IMG/VR virus record: IMGVR_UViG_3300032087_003621 | Location: 62,001-126,000 of that record | Length of the DNA stretch: 64,000 nt | Source of the DNA: a virus | Strand: one strand, 5' to 3' | In this document: piece by piece, positions 1 to 11,300 of the stretch | Layout of the letters: every line of letters begins with the position of its first letter | Numbering within the stretch: position 1 is the stretch's first letter | Notes under the pieces: generated by a model | Database searches by the model: none | Seen by the model: the letters and a program-made list of their open reading frames with translations, nothing else | What the model was told of the DNA's origin: nothing | Position numbers and translations under genes: made by a program

Positions 1-3000
1 TGCACAAAGAACTTATGAAGAATCGGGTAATTACATTGCAGAACCTTACAAGATTCGTTTCGTCGAAATTGATTCTGCGGCAGCTGAAGATAGATTGTAT
101 CTGGAAGTTTCTAAGGGTGTTGCGTATATTAATGGTTACAGAGCAGAAAACCCTGCACTGAAAAAATTAGTAATCCCCAAACCAACTGCTGCCGAATTAG
201 TAGCGGGTGAAAATGTACCTGTAATTTATGACCGATATCTAAACGGTAATTCTACGGATAAGACAACTCATAGGGGTACACTGACTCTTAATTCTACGGT
301 AAATCTCTACGATGGTACTGGCGGTACAGGTAACATCGTAGGTAAAGTGAAAGTGCGTTCAATCGAAAGGACCACGGGTTCTATCGGAAGTGTTAACTCG
401 GTTACTAGAATTTATATTTCTAGTTCAGGTGATATTTCAGAGAGTATTAGAAACGCTAGAAGTATTGGCACTGGTCCAACTAATTATTTTCAATTAGTTC
501 TGGAAGGTAATCCAGCACGTGCCCTAATCAAAGGTAATCAGAGAAATAAAGACCTTCTCTTTTCTTTGCCTAGGTCAAGACCATCTAACGTTGACCCACT
601 TGATTACGATTATATTTTCCAACAAACATTTACAGCTGATGCTAGTGGAACAACCGTTGTAACTACTACAGACAACGATTACACTGATACATCTAGTTGG
701 ATTATTACAAGTGAGGATTCGGGTTCAGTATCTTTTAACGCTGCACTAAACGTTAATGCTGACCAAGTAACAATCACTGGTTTAGACCTTGCTGGTACGT
801 CATATACTATTACTGGTTATAAATCTATCACCAACGCCACTCCCAAAGAGAAAAAACCAGTTGAAACAACATCGACTGGTACAGTAGTTTCTGGTACACC
901 TTATAATTTGGGACAGTATGATATTAAAACAGTTTCAGAGATTAAAGATAGTGCTAACGGTAATAGTATCTTTTCATATTTTACTTTGGATAATGGTCAG
1001 AGAGACAATCATTATGTTAAAGGAAGACTCTTACAGACCTTCCCTTACTCTGGTCCAATTTACGTAAAATATGAATATTGGAAGAGGGGTAGTACTGGTA
1101 ATTATTACTCAAAGAATTCTTATGTAGATAATACAACCATAGCTCCATTTATCAACATCACTTATAATGATATTCCATCATATAAGCCTAACTATGATGC
1201 GACTACTCGTTTATATAACGTTTTAGATTTTAGACCAGATTTTGATAGTGCTTCTGGTGTCTTAGAAAATGGAACAGAAAATTTCTACCTACCCAAGCGT
1301 TCAACACAAATCACGGGTGATATCAGTTACTACTTGCCTAGAGCAGATAAGTTGGTGATGTCACAAGAAGGTAAGTTGATGTACATTCGTGGTGTTCCCG
1401 ATAAAAATCCACAGTACAAGAAAACGCCTGATAAGTCATTAGAATTGTATAAGATTCTAATGAATGCAAACACTTTAACACCCGAAGATTTGTCGATTAC
1501 CAAAGTTGAATCGAAAAGATACACGATGAAAGACATTGGTAAGTTGGAAAAGAAACTTGATAGACTTGAAGAAGTAACGACTTTAAGTTTGTTAGAACTT
1601 GACACCAAAAATTTAAATCTTTTGGATGCTAATGGAAATGTTAGAACTAAGTCTGGTTTCTTTGTAGAGAATTTTAAAGACCAAACTCTTTCAGCTACTA
1701 AATCACAAGAGTATCGTGCTGCTTTAGATTTTCAGAGTAATACCGTTCGACCTACTTTTTCTTCTGACAATATTCGTTTGATTTGGGATAGTGTTAATTC
1801 TAGTGGCATTGTTAAAAAAGGTGACATGTTATATTTGGATTATACTGAAGTTGATTGGAAGTCTGTTGAAATTGCTTCACGTAACGAACCCGTTAACCCA
1901 TTCATTATTCAAATATTCAATGGACAAATGACTCTTTCTCCGAGTTCGGACGAGTGGAAAGATACAAAGTACAAAGCTCCAAAAATCATTCCTAATGGTA
2001 CTCGAATCGAGAACACTGATGTTGGGTTTATCTGGAATGAACACGAAACGAATTGGCAAGGGCAAAACCCCGATGATTTAGAAGTTGGTCAGGTTACTGG
2101 TGTAACATCTTCAGTCGCTGGTTCGGAGTCTAATGTTAATACGACTTCCACAACAACAGAAGGCGATGGCCTATTCATTGAAAATGTTACCACAGACATA
2201 ACAACTACAACTACTACAACGACTACTAAACACACGGTGACTAAAATTGTCGCTGAAGAAACGGTTGAAGAAGTGGTTGGTGATAGGATTGTACAGGTCT
2301 TTAGTATTCCTTGGATGCGTTCTAGAAAGGTTTATTTTAAAGCTGAAGGTATGCGTCCTAAGATTAGAGTATATCCTTTCTTCAATAGTAAGAACGTATC
2401 TAAGTGGTGTCGCCAAGAAAGTTTTGTTCGTTTCTCGGAAAGAACAGAAGATGATGGTAATCTGAATACTCAATACACACAACATCCTGATGGTCCAACT
2501 AGTTTGGTTACAAATGAGTTTGGTGAAGTTTCAGGTTCTTTCTTGATTCCAAGAAGAATTAATCCAGACTTGTATTACAAAACCATTCTCGGGTTAGAAG
2601 AATATGACCCACAACAAGACGTTGACCGTTTTCCTTGTGGTGCGTTAGAGTTTAAATTACTCGACATATCACAACCTTTGGATAAAGCGGCTACTTCTAA
2701 AGCTTTTTCGCTTTATACTGCACAAGGAACGTTGAACCAAAGGCAGAAAGATGTTTTAAGTACAAGAGTATTGTATGAAGCATCTTCCGATTTCTATAGT
2801 GAAAATACTCATGTTTCCACGACCTCTGCAACATCGTTGCAACAAAACGAAACTACAGCTGACCAGTTTACTGAACTACTGTCAAGTGTAGAGGAAATGC
2901 AAACAGAAATTGCTGACCTTGAAGACCAAGTTGATATCATTCAAGAAGAGTTGGATAGTTTAGAACTTACTCAAGTTAACAACACATTTATCACGAATAA

Positions 3001-5164
3001 TATCACAGAAAACATTACAAATTCTGTCACGAACAATTACATTGTTGAAGAGGCCCCAGTAATAACTGAAAACAGTGGTGTTGGTCAAGATACTGGTAAC
3101 GAAAACGATGATGGCATTGGGGCTATTGCTTCTGGTACTACTACGGTACAAGAAGTTGTTGTGGAACCAGCCTCAACGGTTCAGGTTACTTCTGCAAGTC
3201 AATCTGGTAGTGTTGCGGTCATTACATTTAATGTTGATAATAGTGGTGAAGCTGTTGTTGGTACAGCAAACTCTATTGACATTAACTATGAAGGTTCAGG
3301 AGAAAATGAAGTTGCAACCGTCATTCAAACAGATGGACAGTATGCCGAAAATTCAAACACAGTATTAGAACCGGGCGGTGGTACTGCGACAGGTACAGAT
3401 TATGAAGATGTGAAAGCACCAGCGGCTGCGCCTGCAACACAACCAACAGAAGCTGGGAATGTCGCTCCAGCTACTAACGCTACGACATCATATAACGTTG
3501 ATGAACCAGACAATACCAAGGTTCCTTCTATACAAAACACTGGTAAATTTGCGGATAGAGTGCCTGGTCTTGGATACGTTGACCCTATTGCACAAACCTT
3601 TATGGTTGATAATGAATATGGTGTTTTCATTACTAAAGTGGGTGTTTTCTTTGCGACTAAGGACCCAGAAATCCCCGTACAGGTTCAGATTAGACCTACG
3701 GTTAATGGTGCTCCATCATCTAGTAAAATTATTGCTAGTAAGTTTGTGGCCGCATCTCAGGTTCAGGTACCAGCGAGAGCGGACCAAAGAAATTTCTCAG
3801 TGGTTAAAACTAAAGAAACTGTATTTGAGTTTGAAGAACCGGTTTTCTTAAGTCCTTTCACTGAATATGCAATTTGTGTTATTGCTCCTAATACACCTTA
3901 TTATACTGTATATGTTTCAGAAATGGAACAGTTTGTTCTTGGTTCAACCGAGGAAAGAATTTTGACTCAACCTTCTTTAGGTTCATTCTTTAGGTCACAA
4001 AATTCACAGATTTGGGAACCAGACCAACAAGTAGATATGATGTATAAATTATATCGTGCACAATTCCGTTATGGTGGCAAGGCGCTATTCAGAAACGCTG
4101 ATGTGCCTAAAGAACTTTTGGACCCAGACCCCATTAATACAACAGCTGGTTCTACTGAAATTTATATTTCTCATTATGACCACGGTTTACGTGAAGGTGA
4201 TAAGGCAGAAATTTTAGGTCTTGATTCTGCTACACGTTATGGTGGTGGTTCTGGTATTCTTGGTTCTTCGATGATGACCATTAATGGTACTAGAAGAACA
4301 ATTACCAAAGCTGATGCGTTTGGTTATGCATTTGATGCCGACAGTACCGCAGCAACTACAAGTACGTTTGGTGGTACAGGAATCACTTCTGACCGAAACA
4401 TTCAGTTTAACGTTGCGAATCTAACAGTCGAAACGGCAAATCCGGATGTCACATCTGTATCAGCTGGATACAAATTTACAACGGGTAGTTCCATTGCCGG
4501 GGCCCAAGACATTGATTATGTTAAAGACACTAACTGGCAAAGAATCTCACCTAAAATTAACACTACTTTTGGTGCACCTAGAGTGATTGCTAATCGTTAT
4601 AATGAAAATTCTCAGTTGTCAGGATTGCGTTCTTGTGAAATCAAGGTTGACATGAAGAGTAGTCATGAATTTGTATCACCAATGCTCGACTTACAAAGAT
4701 GTTCGTTGACATTAATTGAAAACATTATTGACTTCCAAGATTCTGCTGACACTTCTGGAAATAAAAATATTCCTATCAGATTTACGTCTGAGACAGACCC
4801 ATACAGTGGTTCACACCCAGCGAAACATATCACGAAGCCAGTTACATTGGTTGAAGATGCTGTTGGACTCAAGGTTCTATATGCAGCGAATATTCCTGCG
4901 AATTCTGAAGTTGATTTGTACTATAGAACAGCGGTTGAAGGTGAAAATATCGTTGAGAAAAATTGGGTCTATGATGCTCCAGAAAATACTTTACCCACAG
5001 ATGAAAATCCAGCCATCTTCAGAGAATACACCAACCTGATTGGTGGTGAGGATGGTACATTAGATGCATTTACCGAATTCCAATTGAAGTTGGTATTCCG
5101 TTCTAAAAATTCATCTAAAGTTCCTGTGGTGAGAGATTTAAGAGCAATTGCTTTGGTAGATTAA
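1..5164 (+). CDS. Very large DUF4815-type virion structural protein (5' end outside window)
   Basis: The reading frame is open to the left edge (first full codon at position 2), so the TTG at 95 is internal and the true start lies upstream. At least 1721 residues are visible. The N-terminal part, with a GxxYxxGYRxE-like motif (GVAYINGYRAE), resembles the DUF4815 domain of structural proteins in marine T4-like phages. The middle holds a threonine run (about 9 Thr, nt 2201-2230) and a predicted coiled coil (nt about 2860-3030, leucine/acidic heptads) followed by Asn/Thr-rich repeats. The C-terminal third begins with a DPIAQTF motif seen in related cyanophage proteins. It lies upstream of the fibre genes, so it is probably a baseplate-attached or proximal fibre component. 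The exact role is inferred; the family call is by eye. Confidence 0.75.
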   Translation, partial: AQRTYEESGNYIAEPYKIRFVEIDSAAAEDRLYLEVSKGVAYINGYRAENPALKKLVIPKPTAAELVAGENVPVIYDRYLNGNSTDKTTHRGTLTLNSTVNLYDGTGGTGNIVGKVKVRSIERTTGSIGSVNSVTRIYISSSGDISESIRNARSIGTGPTNYFQLVLEGNPARALIKGNQRNKDLLFSLPRSRPSNVDPLDYDYIFQQTFTADASGTTVVTTTDNDYTDTSSWIITSEDSGSVSFNAALNVNADQVTITGLDLAGTSYTITGYKSITNATPKEKKPVETTSTGTVVSGTPYNLGQYDIKTVSEIKDSANGNSIFSYFTLDNGQRDNHYVKGRLLQTFPYSGPIYVKYEYWKRGSTGNYYSKNSYVDNTTIAPFINITYNDIPSYKPNYDATTRLYNVLDFRPDFDSASGVLENGTENFYLPKRSTQITGDISYYLPRADKLVMSQEGKLMYIRGVPDKNPQYKKTPDKSLELYKILMNANTLTPEDLSITKVESKRYTMKDIGKLEKKLDRLEEVTTLSLLELDTKNLNLLDANGNVRTKSGFFVENFKDQTLSATKSQEYRAALDFQSNTVRPTFSSDNIRLIWDSVNSSGIVKKGDMLYLDYTEVDWKSVEIASRNEPVNPFIIQIFNGQMTLSPSSDEWKDTKYKAPKIIPNGTRIENTDVGFIWNEHETNWQGQNPDDLEVGQVTGVTSSVAGSESNVNTTSTTTEGDGLFIENVTTDITTTTTTTTTKHTVTKIVAEETVEEVVGDRIVQVFSIPWMRSRKVYFKAEGMRPKIRVYPFFNSKNVSKWCRQESFVRFSERTEDDGNLNTQYTQHPDGPTSLVTNEFGEVSGSFLIPRRINPDLYYKTILGLEEYDPQQDVDRFPCGALEFKLLDISQPLDKAATSKAFSLYTAQGTLNQRQKDVLSTRVLYEASSDFYSENTHVSTTSATSLQQNETTADQFTELLSSVEEMQTEIADLEDQVDIIQEELDSLELTQVNNTFITNNITENITNSVTNNYIVEEAPVITENSGVGQDTGNENDDGIGAIASGTTTVQEVVVEPASTVQVTSASQSGSVAVITFNVDNSGEAVVGTANSIDINYEGSGENEVATVIQTDGQYAENSNTVLEPGGGTATGTDYEDVKAPAAAPATQPTEAGNVAPATNATTSYNVDEPDNTKVPSIQNTGKFADRVPGLGYVDPIAQTFMVDNEYGVFITKVGVFFATKDPEIPVQVQIRPTVNGAPSSSKIIASKFVAASQVQVPARADQRNFSVVKTKETVFEFEEPVFLSPFTEYAICVIAPNTPYYTVYVSEMEQFVLGSTEERILTQPSLGSFFRSQNSQIWEPDQQVDMMYKLYRAQFRYGGKALFRNADVPKELLDPDPINTTAGSTEIYISHYDHGLREGDKAEILGLDSATRYGGGSGILGSSMMTINGTRRTITKADAFGYAFDADSTAATTSTFGGTGITSDRNIQFNVANLTVETANPDVTSVSAGYKFTTGSSIAGAQDIDYVKDTNWQRISPKINTTFGAPRVIANRYNENSQLSGLRSCEIKVDMKSSHEFVSPMLDLQRCSLTLIENIIDFQDSADTSGNKNIPIRFTSETDPYSGSHPAKHITKPVTLVEDAVGLKVLYAANIPANSEVDLYYRTAVEGENIVEKNWVYDAPENTLPTDENPAIFREYTNLIGGEDGTLDAFTEFQLKLVFRSKNSSKVPVVRDLRAIALVD

Positions 5165-5165
5165 C

Positions 5166-5390
5166 GTGAAATTAGTAAAAGTAGATGGACACACGGGTCT
5201 CGGTAGAGACTCGAAAACAGGTGCAATCATTAATATAAATAAAAGAGAAGTTGAGACGGCTCGTGAAAGAAAGAGACGCCGTAAAGAGGCTCAAGAGGAA
5301 AAATTACAACTTGAGTCTAAGGTGGTCAATCTAGAGAATGATGTTGCCGATATCAAAGACATGTTAACCAAGATATTAGAGAAACTATAA
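5166..5390 (+). CDS. Small coiled-coil protein, conserved-type, unknown function
   Basis: 74 residues starting at GTG, 1 nt after the stop of the large structural gene, and sharing its last base with the ATG of the fibre gene downstream, so the three are translationally coupled. The N-terminus (KVDGHTGLGRD..TGAIIN) looks like a short beta-hairpin. Residues 25-74 are highly charged, with heptad leucines and valines, and should form a helix or coiled coil. Small proteins of this shape occur beside tail-fibre genes of marine T4-like phages. An adaptor or fibre-oligomerisation role is a guess from context only. Confidence 0.7.
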   Translation: MKLVKVDGHTGLGRDSKTGAIININKREVETARERKRRRKEAQEEKLQLESKVVNLENDVADIKDMLTKILEKL

Positions 5391-8300
5391 TGGCAGACCC
5401 TTACGGATACGAACGTCCTACCCTAGTAGACCTTGGCGATAACGTCAACACTTTTCGTCGTAAAGTTAATCAAATTAGTGATGACCTTGGTGACAAGAGG
5501 CGTTTACTAACAGATGCTGGAACTTCACTTGCGTCTGATAGTGATATTGTCGGTAACCTAATCGAACTCGATTATCGTATTAACGAAACAAGTGGAGACT
5601 TGTATCTTCGTGCAAATGGCGGAAGTCTCTATATTCAAAACGGCAACACATCTACAATCGCGGCCGAGTTTTTATATGACAGTGCTGCAGGTACTTTAAG
5701 TTTAGTAACACCAATGTCTGGTGACTTCACCATCGATACAGTTGGTGATATTATTCTTGATGCTGACGGTAACGATATTCGATTTAAGAATGGTGGTGGT
5801 GGAGATGAAGTTGTCCACACATTAGCGAATGACGCTAATTATACCATTACTGCTCCCGCCGACTATCTTGTAGATGCTGTTGGTGATATCGACCTCGACG
5901 CTGGTGATTTAATTATTCGTTTCAAAGCGAATGGTACGACACACTTAACTCACACATTAGGTCCAACTAACTTTATCAATTCCGCACAGAGTTTAGTACG
6001 GAATATTTCAGGTGCGTTAACGGATTCGGCCTCAACTTCAATTTTAAGACTCTCTGGCACCACCACTACTGACACGGTTGGTACAGATTATGCTTTAGCA
6101 GCAGGTGGAAACTACACTGTAGATGTTGATGGGTCTATTGCAGATTCAGCGGCCTCTATTTCAAGAACCACTACTACTACAATTTCTGATACTTCCGGAA
6201 CAACTTATACGGTAGTTGCGGGAACAAATATTTCACAGACTTCAACTGCTGGGTCTACCACTCACGTGTCTGGTACCACAACGACCCATACTGTCGGTAC
6301 CGATTACGCTCTAACAGCTGGCGGAAACTATACGGTTGATGTCGATGGTGCTATCGCAGATTCAGCGGGTACAACAATCTCCAGAACTGCTGGTACGAAT
6401 ATTACTGATACGGCTTCTACTGGTTCTTATGCATTAAACACTGGAACTACCCTTGAACAAACCGCTGGGTCTTCTATTACACAAACTTCTACCACTACAT
6501 TTGACCAAGTATCAGGTGGAAACTTTACGACAACGGTAACCGGCAATGCTCTTGTAGATGCATCCGGCGACATCACTTTATCAGCGGATGGTAATGACAT
6601 TGTATTCGACAATGGAGCTGGAGGTGACACAGTCACTCATACCTTAACAGATTCTGGTGATTATACCGTTGCTCAAAGTGGAACAGGCGACTACACCGTT
6701 GATGTTGGTGGAGATATTATCTTAGATGCTGCTGGTGACAATATCGTATTTAAAGATGATGGTAGTACAAGAATAACCTATACTCTTGGCGCCACAACTG
6801 ATATTGCCATGGCTGGTAGTTTAACAACTAACGTTGCGGGTTCAATTACGGATTCTGCTGGAACAACCTATGCAGTTGTTGCAGGAACTTCTATTACTCA
6901 AACTGCCGGTACGACATTTAACCAAGTATCAGGCGGTAACTTTACGACAACTGTTACAGGCGATGTTCTTGTAGACGCTTCAGGCACTATTACTTTAGAT
7001 GCTGATGGTAATGATGTCATCTTTAAGAATGGTGCTGGTGGTGATACTGTCACTCACACATTAGCTGACAACGCAGACTATACAATTATAGCACCCGATG
7101 ATGTTGTCATCGATGCGGTTGGTAATATTACCCTTGATGCTGATGCCAATAATATCTTCTTCAGAGATGGTAGTGTGGCTCGAGTACAGTATGCGTTAGG
7201 TACAAGCAATGTAGAGACATGGAATGGTAACCTCACTCGTAATGTGAGTGCTGCACTAGTTGATTCAGCTGGGACTTCTATAACCACTGTATCGGGCACA
7301 ACCACTACACACACGGTTGGCACTAATTACAATTTAACGGCTGGTGGTAATTCTGTTGTCAATATCACTGGGTCTATCGATGAAGACGCTGGTACAACTA
7401 TCGACAGAACTGCTGGTACAAATATTACTGATACTGCGTCTACTGGTTCATATACTTTAACAGCAGATACAAACATTAGTCAAACTGCTACCACGGGAAC
7501 AATTACCCAAACTTCTGGTACAACATTTACGCAAACGTCTGGTGGTGCATTCACACAAACGTTAGGGGGTAATCTTACCACTAACGTTACAGGTAATATT
7601 CTAATTGACGCCTCTGGACAATATAATTTATCGACAGATACTACTATTAAAGATTCTGCTGGGACTGCTCACACAACGGTTGCGGGTACTCAGATTGTTA
7701 GAACTTCAGGGTCAAGTACCACAGACACGGTTGGAACTGACTATACACTCACCGCTGAAAACAATATTAACCAAACATCAACCTCTGGTACCATTACACA
7801 AACTTCTGGTACAACGTTTGACCAAGTGTCAGGTGGGAACTTTACGACTACGGTAACAGGTGATTTCACGGTTGATGCTTCTGGTATAATTGTATTAGAT
7901 ACGGAAAGTGATACTATTACATTTAAAGATGGTAGTGCTGGTCATTCTGTGACTCACGTGTTTAATCCTGCGAATGGTGATTACACGGTTAGTGCACCAA
8001 GAGACTATACACTTGATATTGCCGGTGATATTATCCTTGACGCTGACGGTGGAGATATCTTCTTCAAGGATGCCGGTACAACGAACTATCAGTTTGCAAC
8101 GGACGGTACCATATCACGAACAGGTGATGTGGCACTCGATGTAACTGGTGATATTACTTTAGATGCTGCCGGAGACAACATTGTCTTTGCGGATGCAGGA
8201 AGTACACGCATCACGTATACGTTAGACGCAACCACAGATATGGCCCTTACAGGCAGTTTGACGCATACTATCGGTGGTGATTATACTGAAAATGTAACGG

Positions 8301-11300
8301 GAAGCACTGTAAGAAACGCTAATGCGATTCTAGACTCTTCTGATACGACATATACCGTTGTTGCAAAAACAAGTGTTTCTCAAACATCAGGTACAACATT
8401 TGAACAGGTATCAGGTACAACATTTACTCAAACTTCTGGTGGAAACTTCACCACCAATGTAACGGGTGAATACTTAGTAGATGCATCTGGTGATATCACA
8501 CTAGATGCTGATGGTGGAGATATCTTCTTCAAAGATGGTGGAACAACTGATTATCAGTTTGCTACAAACGGTACCATATCACGAACAGGTGATATAACAC
8601 TTGATGTAACTGGTGATATTACACTGGATGCCGATGGTGGTAATTGGTTCTTCAATGATAACACTGTTACTCAATTTGAATTTATTGCTGGCACCAACAA
8701 AGAAATCGATGTTCCTTCTGGTGACTTAACAATCGATGTGGCTGGTGACATTACCCTCGATGCTGATGGTGGCGACATCTTATTGAAAGATGGTGGTACA
8801 GAATTCGGTCGTTTATCCAATAGCGCCGGTAGTTTACAAATATATTCACCCCAATCAGATAAAGACATAAATTTTGTAGGTAATGATGGGGGTACTACTT
8901 TTACCGCTCTCAGTTTGGATATGTCGGACAGTGGTTCAGCAATCTTCAATCACGACATCTACTTACCCGACAATGGTATTGCAAGATTCGGTAATGCTAG
9001 TGACTTAACGATTTACCACACTGGCTCAGAAAATATCATCGAAGCTCAAAATGGAATACTTGTTATTCGTCAGAACAATGACGATAACGATGTTTTAATA
9101 CAGAGTGACAACAGTATAGGTGGGGTAACGAACTACTTCCGCGCTGATGGTTCTACTACCGCAGCTATCTTGTATTTTGGAGGTAGTGAAAAAATATCCA
9201 CAACCTCCACAGGTATCAACGTAACTGGCACAGCGGTCACAGATGGTTTGACTGTGGATGGAACTGGGACGGCTATTGACCTGCGTTCCAACAATAATGC
9301 TGGTACGGCTCTCAACACCCTTCGCTTTACCGACACTGACCCAACGGCAGTAAATAACGCTGAAATAGGTAAGATTGAATTTTATGCAACAGACACTTCA
9401 TCTGTTGTAGCTTCTATTGTTGGTCATAACGGATCCGCCTCTCCTGATGGATACTTGCAGTTTAATACAGCTGAAGGAACTGCCTTACGCACACGTATGA
9501 GGATAGAAGACAGGGGTGATATCAGCTTCTATGATTCAGTGGGTAGTAGTCAACAATTCTTCTGGGACGCTTCTACGAGTCGATTGGGACTGGGCACAAC
9601 AACACCAGACAACACATTCCACGTTGTTTCTGGCGCTGCTGGTGAGGTAGCACAGTTTACAGGTGCCATCGAAGGTCGTGGTTTATCAATACGTTCAGAG
9701 ACAAACACAGACGCATCAGCGCATGTTGTGTTTAATAGTCAGTCTGGCGGTTCTAAAGGTATGTTTACTTTTGAGACTGATGGTGCAGAGCGGGCCCGTC
9801 TTGACGAAAATGGCAACTTGCTGGTGGGTAAGACTTCCTCTGGAATTATTAATGAAGGTGTAGAGTTTAGACCAGGCGGTCAAATATTTGGCACACAAGA
9901 CGGCGCATATCCACTTCTTCTCAACAGAGTAACTTCAGATGGCGATATAGCTCAGTTTCGCAAAGATAACGTCACAGTCGGTAGCATTGGTGTTGCTATA
10001 TCAGTACCTTACTTTATTAACCCACAAACAAGCGGTAGCGGTCTTCGGATGGGTACTGGAGTTATTCAGCCTTCTGATAACGCAGGTGCTAAATCTGACG
10101 CTAACCATGATCTTGGTTCTAGCAGCGGCCGCTTCAAAGACCTTTACCTGTCAGGTAGAATCTCTGCTGGTGGTGTGTCGGCGACTGGTTCGAATGGTAT
10201 CTGGATTGATTCGGCGACAGGCAATGTGGGTATCGGCACAGCGAGTCCTTTAAGCGTTATTCATTTAGTGGACGACACAAGCACAGTATACGACGCTACT
10301 GCATACCAAAGCGACTTAACGATAGAAAGAAAAAATACATCTGGTAACAATCAAAGCGCACATATACGTTTTAACGTGACTGGACATGAAGGGTCCACAA
10401 CAGGCGAAGCATCTATCGGAGCAGTTCAAACGGCGAACGCAAGCTCTGCTGACATTGTTTTCACCACTCGTAACGCAGGAACGCGAGGCGAGCGTATGCG
10501 TATCACCAGCGCTGGCAACGTCGGGATAAAAAATTCCAACCCTAGTTCTTACAGTGGCGATGGAGCCGATTTAGTTATTGGTACAACAAGTGGCGATAAC
10601 GGCTTAAGCATTATTAGCGGAACTTCAGGGACTGGAAATATTTACTTCGGTGATGTTGAGGAAACGGGAACAGGGTCAAGAAGAGGTCAGATAGTTTATG
10701 ACCATGCGTCTGACCACATGCGTTTTGCAACGGCAGCAAGTGAAGCCATGCGTATTGACCAGAACCGCAACTTGCTGGTATCCAACACTACTACAAGTAC
10801 GCCTGGTATTAATAACGCTACAACTGGTCACAGTTTAAGCTCTAGTGGTTTTGCCGCACACTCACGAGATGGTGGTGTTGCTGCATTGTTTGTAAACGTC
10901 AATGGCGCTCCTTCAAGTAAAGGTGTGTTAACGAGTTTCAGAAAACAGGGGGTCTACATTGGCGAGATAGGTTATGATGACAGTGATTTAACAATCTATT
11001 CTACCACTGCTAATCACATTGGATTACGATTTGGTAGTGGAGCAGTACTTCCGGTTAACAATGCTGGTACAGTCACCGCATCGATTGCAGATTTGGGGGG
11101 TTCGACTTATAAGTTCAAAGACCTCTGGATATCTGGTACTGCTAACTTACCCACAGTAGACATCGACGGTGGTAGTATTGATGGTACGACAATCGGTAGT
11201 ACAACAACGGCAGCAGCGTTCTTTACTGATGTTGATATTACAGGAACGTTAACAGCATCGTTGATTTCACCTACCACAGTTTCATTCAATGATTATGTTT

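Noticed and set aside
95-97. TTG at 95 as start of the first large gene
   Set aside because: The same frame is open to the left edge with protein-like sequence, so the gene starts outside the window.
5600-8800. CRISPR array suggested by repeated units
   Set aside because: The repeats are imperfect, in frame and protein-coding without unique spacers of constant length.
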